Below are positions 28,904 through 35,699 of a stretch of DNA of 64,000 nt, piece by piece. A model generated the notes under the pieces. The model had not been told where the DNA came from and ran no database searches. It saw nothing but the letters and a program-made list of their open reading frames with translations. The DNA is from Spongiimicrobium salis (GTDB lineage: Bacteria; Bacteroidota; Bacteroidia; Flavobacteriales; Flavobacteriaceae). The stretch is taken from NCBI RefSeq assembly GCF_043678055.1, contig NZ_JBHEQA010000004.1, positions 326,610 to 390,609 on the forward strand, read 5' to 3'. The translations under genes were made by a program, and so were the position numbers. How positions within the stretch are numbered: the stretch's first letter is position 1; each line of letters starts with the position of its first letter.

Positions 28904-29959
28904 ATGAGAATCCCTATTGCAGTTCTTTCTTTCATCAGTGTATTTTTGTTCCATAGCTTTGCTCCTAGTGACGTTGATATATCCCTGGATCCTCCAAAAA
29001 AAATGAAGGCGCTCATCGTTGAAGGCCAAAACAATCATTTCATATGGCCAAAAACCACCTTGATGATGAAAGATTATTTGGAACAGACTGGCATGTTCGA
29101 GGTAGATATCATGCGTACCTCCTACATTTGGGCAGGTGCTAATTACTATGCTCCAGAGGTAAATGAAGCTATTATCTATTTCAATAATCACTATAGTGAG
29201 GGAAGGGATAAAGGCACAGAAATTTTAGCAGACCCCAAAGCGGACCCCAACTTTAATCCTAATTTTGAGCAATACGATGTGGTCATTTCCAATATGGGGG
29301 AGCGAAGTGCCCCATGGCCTGCGCAAACAAAGAAAAATTTTGAAAAATACATGGCCAACGGTGGCGGACTAGTTGTCGTACACGCTGCCAATAACCCCTG
29401 GGGCGATTGGGATGAGTTTAATAAAATGATCGGGCTTGGAGCTTGGGGAGATAGAGATATCAATAGTGGCCCTTATGTATATTATGACGACCAAGGAAAT
29501 ATACAACGCGACGGTTCCGATGGTATTTGCGCTTCCCATGGACCACAATACGAATTTGCCTTGGAAACTAGGAATGCAACACACCCCATTATGAAGGGAC
29601 TCCCCACAACTTGGTTACACGCCAAGGATGAATTGTATGACCGTATGCGGGGGCCTGCAGAAAATATGACTGTCTTGGCTACGGCCTACTCCGATGTAGA
29701 AAAAAACGGACCTCCCTGGAATCCTTCCGTAAAAGGTACAGGCAGACACGAGCCTATGCTAATGACCGTAAATTATGGCAAGGGAAAGATTTTCCATACG
29801 GCCCTTGGGCATTGGGATTACTCTATGGAATGTGTTGGCTTTATTACTACCTTCCAACGCGGATCAGAGTGGGTTGCCACAGGAAAGGTTACTCAGGAAA
29901 TCCCCCAAGATTTTCCAACAAAAGACAAAGGAAGTTCCCGGAAATGGAAACAACAATAA
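28904..29959 (+). CDS. ThuA-like domain protein, secreted
   Basis: 351 residues. A signal peptide (RIPIAVLSFISVFLFHSFA) is followed by a ThuA-like/glutamine-amidotransferase-like fold: KALIVEGQNNHFIWPKT, YDVVISNMG, NGGGLVVVHAANNPW, the Asp/His-rich HGPQYEF region and GKGKIFHTALGHWDYS near the end. Family proteins are tied to carbohydrate (keto-sugar or glycoside) metabolism, but the reaction is not established for most. It is bracketed by a 150-base upstream gap and a strong terminator, so it is a single-gene unit. Confidence 0.85.
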   Translation: MRIPIAVLSFISVFLFHSFAPSDVDISLDPPKKMKALIVEGQNNHFIWPKTTLMMKDYLEQTGMFEVDIMRTSYIWAGANYYAPEVNEAIIYFNNHYSEGRDKGTEILADPKADPNFNPNFEQYDVVISNMGERSAPWPAQTKKNFEKYMANGGGLVVVHAANNPWGDWDEFNKMIGLGAWGDRDINSGPYVYYDDQGNIQRDGSDGICASHGPQYEFALETRNATHPIMKGLPTTWLHAKDELYDRMRGPAENMTVLATAYSDVEKNGPPWNPSVKGTGRHEPMLMTVNYGKGKIFHTALGHWDYSMECVGFITTFQRGSEWVATGKVTQEIPQDFPTKDKGSSRKWKQQ

Positions 29960-29972
29960 AAATGATATCACA

Positions 29973-30005
29973 AAAAAGGCCCTTCAGAAATTGAAGGGCC
30001 TTTTT
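29973..30005 (+). terminator. Intrinsic terminator after the ThuA-like gene
   Basis: A perfect stem (AAAAGGCCCTTCA paired with TGAAGGGCCTTTT) around a short GAAAT loop is followed by T residues, 14 bases after the stop codon. Its symmetric A and T runs would let it work in both directions. Confidence 0.9.
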
Positions 30006-30067
30006 ATCTTATCCTTAATGAAGTACAAAGTTATTCGTTATATTTAAAATTATCTTTTGTACTTTTT

Positions 30068-31336
30068 ATGGAAACCTACGCCAAAGTTTTGTTGATTGCC
30101 ATTCCTTTTTTTATTGGATTGGTATTGCTTGAAATTCTATATGGACATTTCATAAAAAAACAATTCCATAGGCCATTGGATACTATTTCTAGCCTAAGTT
30201 CAGGGTTGACCAATATTATCAAAGATTCCCTTGGATTGGCACTTATTATTATTTCCTATCCTTTTTTATTGGAACATTTGAGTATTTTTCAGATAGAATC
30301 CACACTTATCGTTTATATCGTGGGATTTATCTGTATTGACTTTGCCGGATATTGGAATCACCGATTAAGTCATAAAGTCAATTTTTTTTGGAACCAACAT
30401 CTCATTCATCACAGCAGTGAAGAATTTAACCTTGCCTGTGCGCTACGCCAATCCATTTCAAATATTTTGGCCTATTTTCCCCTATTGCTCCTTCCCGCAG
30501 CCATTCTAGGCGTGCCCGCTGAAGTCGTCAATATTATAGCCCCCATTCACTTATTTGCCCAATTTTGGTACCATACCCGATACATTGGTCATTTAGGCTG
30601 GTTGGAATATCTTATAGTAACTCCTTCACAGCACCGGGTACATCACGCCATAAACCCCGAATACATTGACAAAAACCTGGGACAGATTTTTAGTATATGG
30701 GATCGCATGTTCCACACCTTTCAAAAAGAATTAAAAGAAGCTCCTCCCGTTTATGGCATTCTTAAACCTGCTGCCACATGGAACCCCATACGTATTAACT
30801 TTCAACATATTTGGCGACTCATACAAGATGCCTGGAGAACAAAAACCTTAAAGAACAAATTGATCATTTGGTGTATGCCCACAGGTTGGCGTCCTGCAGA
30901 TGTAAAGGAAAAATACCCTCTAAAAGGCATTGAAGATGTCTATAATTTTACCAAATACAGAACAGAAGTTTCCAACGCTTTTATATGGTATGCCATGTAT
31001 CAACTTTTAAGTTGTACTGGACTCTTACTTTTTATGTTTTTCAATTTTGCAAATCTTCAGTACAACCAACTTTTACTATATGGTTTTTTCCTTTTCATTA
31101 GTGTATATGGATATTCTTCTTTGATGGATCGGGAAAAATCTGCAAAGTGGATCGAGTTTGCTAGGAGCGCATTTGGATTGGCGTCCCTATCTTTTACAGG
31201 AGATTGGTTTGGGATTCAGCAGCATTGGCCCTCGGCTATTTTCATTATAATAGTATATTTTTTGAGTACCATTCTAGGTACGATCTACTTTACTTATTTG
31301 GAAAAAACCAAGGTACAAACAGCATCATTCCGCTAA
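30068..31336 (+). CDS. Sterol-desaturase/fatty-acid-hydroxylase-family membrane protein
   Basis: 422 residues with several membrane helices and the eight-histidine di-iron pattern of the family: WNHRLSHKVNFFWNQHLIHHS at about residues 98-118 (HxxxH and HxxHH boxes), QFWYHTRYIGH and SQHRVHHA further on. These enzymes hydroxylate or desaturate lipids at the membrane using oxygen. The last 130 residues add extra helices. It stands between a terminator and the convergent phosphopantetheinyl transferase gene (149-base gap). Substrate is not predictable. Confidence 0.88.
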   Translation: METYAKVLLIAIPFFIGLVLLEILYGHFIKKQFHRPLDTISSLSSGLTNIIKDSLGLALIIISYPFLLEHLSIFQIESTLIVYIVGFICIDFAGYWNHRLSHKVNFFWNQHLIHHSSEEFNLACALRQSISNILAYFPLLLLPAAILGVPAEVVNIIAPIHLFAQFWYHTRYIGHLGWLEYLIVTPSQHRVHHAINPEYIDKNLGQIFSIWDRMFHTFQKELKEAPPVYGILKPAATWNPIRINFQHIWRLIQDAWRTKTLKNKLIIWCMPTGWRPADVKEKYPLKGIEDVYNFTKYRTEVSNAFIWYAMYQLLSCTGLLLFMFFNFANLQYNQLLLYGFFLFISVYGYSSLMDREKSAKWIEFARSAFGLASLSFTGDWFGIQQHWPSAIFIIIVYFLSTILGTIYFTYLEKTKVQTASFR

Positions 31337-31485
31337 TCAAAGAAAAGGAAAGTTCCTGCCTTGTTCAAGTTGCTTGTATACAAAAGGGGATGGTTCGATG
31401 CTTTTTTAATCTTCAATTTCCCCAATTAAAATTCGTGTCATTTTTGATTTTGGGATTCTTCGTTTCGCACAAAATACAAGCTTCC

Positions 31486-32157
31486 TTATAACATTTCCGA
31501 ATCATAGATATCACAGAGCGCATAGGCTGTGATAAACACACAATTAATTGGGTTATTTTTTTCTACTTTTCCCAATGTAGCAACATGCGTACTATATTTT
31601 CTATCGATTTCTAATTCGCTCAGGTAGTAAGTGTTGTTGTTGACGACAACAGTTAATTTTGTAGTGTCAATAGTTTTCAAAGGAATACTCAAACCTCTTC
31701 CGTCTGCTTTTACAATAGCCTCTTTTCGCGTCCAAAACCTATAGAACTTTTCTATACTATTTATTTCTTTTTTTTCCTGAGGAGACCATACACTGTCAAA
31801 ATCTGTAAAAACAACAGGTTTCATTTCTTCAATATCAATGCCAATAGTTTTATAATGACAATGACTTATTGCACAGACGATATATTCTCCAGAATGGGAA
31901 ATATTAAAACTCAAGGAATCATCTTCAAAATAGGGCTTCCCTTGTTTGGATTTTCTCATTGTCATTAGAGAATCATCCTTTCCCAATTGACGCAATCCAT
32001 ATTTCAATAGTAATTTCCCGTACAGATAAGCATGTGAATCCTGCCAACGGTGATATCTCCTTGCCCTACGTTGCATCATTATAGGAAGCAGTGAAATTGC
32101 CCTGGTATACTCGTAATTCGAGAGTTTTTTGCAAAATGTGTAATAGACAGAGGTCAT
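31486..32157 (-). CDS. Sfp-type 4'-phosphopantetheinyl transferase
   Basis: About 223 residues from the ATG at 32157 (a longer frame needs a TTG at 32175). All family motifs are present: SFNISHSGEYIVCAIS, GIDIEE with the metal-binding acids, and FWTRKEAIVKADGRG with the WxxKEA-type core. It moves phosphopantetheine from coenzyme A onto the serine of carrier domains, so it very probably activates the three carrier domains encoded in this window. It lies at the far left of the NRPS locus, 113 bases downstream of the adenylation-domain fragment. Confidence 0.92.
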   Translation of the reverse strand: MTSVYYTFCKKLSNYEYTRAISLLPIMMQRRARRYHRWQDSHAYLYGKLLLKYGLRQLGKDDSLMTMRKSKQGKPYFEDDSLSFNISHSGEYIVCAISHCHYKTIGIDIEEMKPVVFTDFDSVWSPQEKKEINSIEKFYRFWTRKEAIVKADGRGLSIPLKTIDTTKLTVVVNNNTYYLSELEIDRKYSTHVATLGKVEKNNPINCVFITAYALCDIYDSEML

Positions 32158-32270
32158 AAAAGTAGATTTGAACAAAAACTTTATCTTATTGTATAATTTC
32201 CACTATCTTTTCTATTCATTAAAAGACTATAAGGAATATCATAAGCGTTCTATGTATAAATTTAATGTTC

Positions 32271-33449
32271 TCAATATTTCATTTTTCCCAAATATTCCAA
32301 TTCTCCAGTGAAGAGGAAACGCACCAAATCTCCTGTACGGTACATTTTTCCCTGTCCAAAGAATAAATCGTCGACAAAGTGTTTTTTATCTAATTGCGGA
32401 TTGTTTAAATATCCATATGTCACTCCATCCCCTCCAACACATAACTCTCCCGCACACCCATAGGGAAGGACTTCTAGTTTTTTATTAACAACATAGCATC
32501 TAACCAGAGGTAATGGCTTTCCTATATTATTCAATGAATATCGTACTGCAGTATCCCAAGTTAGTTTTTTTAAGGTTGTAAATACTGTTGTTTCTGTATT
32601 CCCATATATTTTAAAGAGATGAACTTGAGGGTGTTTTTTACTCCATTCCCGTATTTTAGATGCGCAGCTTATTTTCCCCCTTAAAATCACATATCGCAAT
32701 GAAGGAACTTCTATGCCCGAATCTACAAAATCGCAAAATTGCGAAGATGTTTGACCAAAAATTGTGACGTGATGGTCATTCATTGACCTTACGTATGAAG
32801 TACTATTTTGAGTTTCCTCCTCATTAACGAGGACCAAATTTCCTCCATTTAAAAGACATCCAAAAATTTCCCAAATGGAAAAATCCGTACTATATGAATG
32901 ATACAATAACCAAGAATCTTTTGAAGAAAGTTCAAAATTTTTATTGCACGATTTTAGCAGCGAGAGTACATTATTATCCTGTACCATGACCCCTATATAT
33001 TTCTCCTTAAACTTGGACGTATACATAATATTGACAATGCTGATATTTCCTGTAGTTGTTATAGGGGTCGCTTTTTTGGCGTGCCTAAAAGTCGTTATAT
33101 ATTGATTTAAGAACTTCTCATCAATTATTAGTTTGCAAAAAGTATCTTTAAGAATAAATTCTTTCTTTTCCAACGGACAGTTCGGGTCAATTGGCACATA
33201 ACTGGCTTCACATTTTAAAACGGCTATTATGATCGCTATCAACGTTTCTGATTTTGGCAACATGACCGCAACAAAGTCACTTTCTTCTATTTCAAATTGA
33301 TCAATTAAAACATTGGCCATTTGATTGGATAAAATATCCAATTCGGAATAATCCATATTTCCATTCGACCAACTTATTGCAATTTTACCTCCATCATTTT
33401 CAACTTGCCTTCTAAAACAACTAATAATGGATTCATTTACATGACTCAA
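32271..33449 (-). CDS. Degenerate NRPS adenylation-domain fragment, probably inactive
   Basis: About 392 residues resembling only the N-terminal subdomain of an adenylation domain (MDYSELDILSNQ; VLKCEASYVPID; STDFSIWEIFG; YGNTETTVFTT; MYRTGDLVRF). The ATP-binding A3 loop, normally TSGTTGxPKG, has become TSKFKEKYIG, and the A8-A10 motifs with the catalytic Lys are missing because the frame stops just after A7. No ATG opens the frame: a TTG at 33449 is the first start-like codon, and 24 further in-frame codons upstream lack Met. It is unbroken but looks like a decaying remnant of an NRPS module; a non-catalytic role cannot be excluded. The stop lies 113 bases before the phosphopantetheinyl transferase gene. 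Confidence 0.75.
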   Translation of the reverse strand: MSHVNESIISCFRRQVENDGGKIAISWSNGNMDYSELDILSNQMANVLIDQFEIEESDFVAVMLPKSETLIAIIIAVLKCEASYVPIDPNCPLEKKEFILKDTFCKLIIDEKFLNQYITTFRHAKKATPITTTGNISIVNIMYTSKFKEKYIGVMVQDNNVLSLLKSCNKNFELSSKDSWLLYHSYSTDFSIWEIFGCLLNGGNLVLVNEEETQNSTSYVRSMNDHHVTIFGQTSSQFCDFVDSGIEVPSLRYVILRGKISCASKIREWSKKHPQVHLFKIYGNTETTVFTTLKKLTWDTAVRYSLNNIGKPLPLVRCYVVNKKLEVLPYGCAGELCVGGDGVTYGYLNNPQLDKKHFVDDLFFGQGKMYRTGDLVRFLFTGELEYLGKMKY

Positions 33450-33668
33450 AACGTATATCTTCTTTTTTATCGCTTCCGATATTGGTAATCTAAATTTTTG
33501 ATAAATTTTATGCTTATTCGAATATTAAAAAGGAATATAGGTATTCGGTCGTCATTGAAACAGATGCATAAGTTTCCTAAGAAACATACTCCTAAAGAGA
33601 AAATTTCATTACTACTGTTTTCTTCATATATAACTATACTTTATTCAATATGTCATTCATTTTTATTC

Positions 33669-34196
33669 CTAGCCTGCATTGGGGAGTTCAGAAAAATAAA
33701 AAGACGGGATATTGGCTACAATATTCTGCTTTAAAGAATTCACACAAACTTGAATTGTACATTTATCCCGAATCTGTAAAACTTCGCATTCCAGCCCCAT
33801 TAAGGGGCCAAATTTTATCTTACTGATTTGTCCAATTTTAGGTTGATAGGGAGCTTGTTTCACGTTCGTAATATCTTTGTTTCCTACTAACAATTTCATA
33901 TGCGTTATTTCATTTTCCCGAACAATGGCATATTCATCTGAAAAACGAATATAGGCTGATGCACCATTGATATTAAGTGCTCTATAAAAATCCATTGGAG
34001 AGTTAATTTTAACGAATACATACGAACTAAAAAGTGGAATCTCTATTTTCTTCTTCCTATCGCTCCATTTTCTAACTGTACTAATAAGCGGTAAAAATGC
34101 TTCTAATTTATTTTCCAATAATAAGCTGTATACTTTCTTTTCATGACGAGATCTCACGTATAGCACATGCCAACCTATTCTATTTCTTTGTTTCAT
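33669..34196 (-). CDS. NusG-paralogue transcription antiterminator (UpxY/LoaP-like)
   Basis: 175 residues. The N-terminal NGN domain is clear (GWHVLYVRSRHEKKVYSLL; LFSSYVFVKI) and a C-terminal KOW-like domain follows (KIGQISKIKFGPLMGLECEVL). It is distinct from housekeeping NusG in its lone position and lack of secE/ribosomal neighbours. In Bacteroidota such paralogues (UpxY/UpdY) mostly start capsule operons, while LoaP-type ones promote read-through of long biosynthetic operons. Here it stands among NRPS genes, so read-through control of the very long NRPS transcripts is plausible (inference). A 250-base untranslated leader may precede it, from the promoter at 34451-34482. Confidence 0.85.
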   Translation of the reverse strand: MKQRNRIGWHVLYVRSRHEKKVYSLLLENKLEAFLPLISTVRKWSDRKKKIEIPLFSSYVFVKINSPMDFYRALNINGASAYIRFSDEYAIVRENEITHMKLLVGNKDITNVKQAPYQPKIGQISKIKFGPLMGLECEVLQIRDKCTIQVCVNSLKQNIVANIPSFYFSELPNAG

Positions 34197-34450
34197 AATT
34201 AATTTTCTTTAAGTAACACAAACAGTTAAATTTCAATAGACTGCCACCAGCAATATTTTACCCAAAATATGGGTGTATTTTCTTGTGCTGATATTGCATT
34301 GAATTTTATGCAGTCACGGTACGGTAAAAATCCTCGAGATTCAGAATGAAATGTTGCAAAACCTTTTTTTGCAGTAAAGGTTTCTAGGTTTAAAATTATC
34401 GTGAAATTTGAGGACCTTTATAGCCACAACCTGTAGGTTATTGCCATAAA

Positions 34451-34482
34451 CAAACTTAAAGTATGAGGTATCCTCATCGCAA
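34451..34482 (-). promoter_or_regulatory. Promoter of the NusG-like gene
   Basis: Read on the minus strand, TTG (34482-34480), 21 bases, then TAAGTTTG (34458-34451), a perfect TAnnTTTG -7 box. Transcription would start near 34443, giving a leader of about 250 bases before the ATG at 34196. Confidence 0.55.
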
Positions 34483-34491
34483 GTTTATTGA

Positions 34492-34530
34492 GGCTGTATT
34501 CAGGAATTCCGACTGCTTTTCACGGAATTC
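34492..34530. promoter_or_regulatory. Tandem CAGGAATT-type direct repeat upstream of the NusG-like gene
   Basis: GGCTGTATTCAGGAATTC (34492-34509) and GACTGCTTTTCACGGAATTC (34511-34530) share a GGAATTC core with a 21-base period and end about 34 bases before the -7 box. The same core and layout recur at 35382-35421, suggesting one regulator for both promoters. Confidence 0.5.
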
Positions 34531-35158
34531 AATTCTACTTTAAAGTATTAAGTCGCCCCCTAATTAAATTACTGATTGTGTTCATAAAACATAGGGCAAT
34601 AGAAGCAGATCATAAGAACAAAAAAAAGGAAGAATATGAATCGGATAAATTGTTTTTACTTTGCCAACCAAAAGTTTAAATTTAGAAATTTAAGCTTAGG
34701 CAATGCCATCCATAATCCAAAGTCATGAAGTAATAATGTTGCCTAGAAGTGGTAGTTTCAGAAGACATGCCCAAAAAAAAAATAGCATGCATACACCATA
34801 CATTAAGTAGTTTCTTCAAAAAATAATTCTTTGTACCATTTACTTCAAGTTCGACTTTTCGAACGAACATTTTACGAACAAAAATAATTTGTGGGTAACC
34901 CGTAAGTGCTATCAGTTGTGCAAGATAGAAAGTTATGTAGGGATATTCATCTACTTAAAATATACTCCAAATACATGCGCATGACGGATTTCGGCATCTT
35001 GCTTTTCAACCAGATATAATCCCTTAAAAACTATGGCCGAAACTCATTTTACATACCATTTAGGGTAGAAGTCTGTACTCGCATTATGGAGCGATCGTAA
35101 ACAGGAAAGGTGCTCCGAAAATAAAGAAGTAGAGTTGTTGCTAGAGTTTAGGAAATAA

Positions 35159-35302
35159 TCAACCTTCGGTCGTAAAAGTCGTTGTATACTCTTCTTTCGT
35201 TCTATCCGTATCCTTTCCTCCCTGAATCTGATTTAGGTTTTTAAGCTTTGTAATGCGAAGTTTACCCAAATTTAGATTTTTTTCTTTTTTCTTTGATTTC
35301 AT
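35159..35302 (-). CDS. Short GG-leader peptide (RiPP/bacteriocin-like precursor), 47 residues
   Basis: ATG at 35302-35300, TGA at 35161-35159, found by reading the minus strand. The first 29 residues are a Lys/Leu/Asn-rich leader ending in a double glycine (LGKLRITKLKNLNQIQGG), the pattern of short Bacteroidota precursor peptides annotated as class I lanthipeptide-like. The 18-residue remainder is KDTDRTKEEYTTTFTTEG: rich in Thr and acids, with no Cys and no Ser, so it cannot form lanthionines. It could be a graspetide-like substrate, an unmodified bacteriocin or a signal. No modification enzyme or C39 peptidase-transporter is adjacent. A -7 box and a tandem operator-like repeat lie upstream, and the TPR/AraC sensor gene is the next gene upstream on the same strand. 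Confidence 0.7.
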   Translation of the reverse strand: MKSKKKEKNLNLGKLRITKLKNLNQIQGGKDTDRTKEEYTTTFTTEG

Positions 35303-35333
35303 TTCAAATATATGTTTAGTGAAGGTTTTTCAT

Positions 35334-35341
35334 CAAATATA
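35334..35341 (-). promoter_or_regulatory. -7 box of the GG-leader peptide gene
   Basis: TATATTTG on the minus strand is a perfect TAnnTTTG box, about 32 bases before the ATG at 35302. No -33 TTG is found at normal spacing, which fits a promoter that needs an activator; the tandem repeats lie about 40 bases upstream. Confidence 0.5.
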
Positions 35342-35381
35342 AAATGAATACTTCTTAATTTACTCTAAATTAATGAAATAT

Positions 35382-35421
35382 GGTCTTTTTTCAGGAATTT
35401 ACCGGTCTACTTTCAGGAATT
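35382..35421. promoter_or_regulatory. Tandem 18-bp direct repeat, activator-site-like
   Basis: GGTCTTTTTTCAGGAATT (35382-35399) and GGTCTACTTTCAGGAATT (35404-35421) match at 16 of 18 positions with a 22-base period, two helical turns, the spacing used by AraC- and LytTR-type activators. It ends about 40 bases upstream of the -7 box of the GG-leader peptide gene. Confidence 0.65.
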
Positions 35422-35699
35422 CAGACCACATAAAAAAAGATTTAACCATATAATAATGTAATCTTTTTCTTTATGTGTATACTTCCTGAGATATTCTCCA
35501 TAATCCACAAAGTACAACGAAAAAACTGTGACACTTCTAGGAACAAGTCTAAACATAGATAGCGTTTCCAACTTTAAACAATTTAATTTTTAAAGTAACC
35601 TTCTACAGTTTACCTAATGATCCAGCAACGTATCAATACTATAATTTTGAGAAAAACAAAGGCAATTTTGAACGAACCACTATTGGAAAATGTTAAGAA

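Larger units (their letters stand above)
34197..35158. other. AT-rich non-coding stretch with regulatory sites
   Basis: No convincing gene. It holds the long leader of the NusG-like gene with a small hairpin (AACCTGTAGGTT, 34428-34439) at the expected transcript start, a promoter and tandem repeats (34451-34530), and a 10-base palindrome CATGCGCATG at 34974-34983. Short frames on both strands (for example 34488-34679 and 34682-34870) have no family resemblance. Confidence 0.6.
35303..35699. other. Promoter region of the GG-leader peptide
   Basis: About 400 bases without a gene, between the AraC-family sensor gene and the short peptide gene. It contains the -7 box at 35334-35341 and the tandem repeats at 35382-35421; nothing else was recognised. 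Confidence 0.6.

Noticed and set aside
33498..33734. 78-residue plus-strand frame between the adenylation fragment and the NusG-like gene
   Set aside because: It overlaps the 3' end of the NusG-like gene in antisense and shows no motif.
34488..34870. Two short frames (about 62 residues each) in the 34-35 kb gap, considered as transposase remnants
   Set aside because: No transposase motif, no terminal inverted repeats and no target duplications were seen; one frame lies over the tandem repeat.
34974..34983. Perfect 10-base palindrome CATGCGCATG
   Set aside because: Single short palindrome without promoter context; expected by chance.
35305..35312. A second TATATTTG box next to the start codon of the GG-leader peptide
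   Set aside because: It would place the transcript start inside or at the coding region; the box at 35334-35341 has a sensible spacing.
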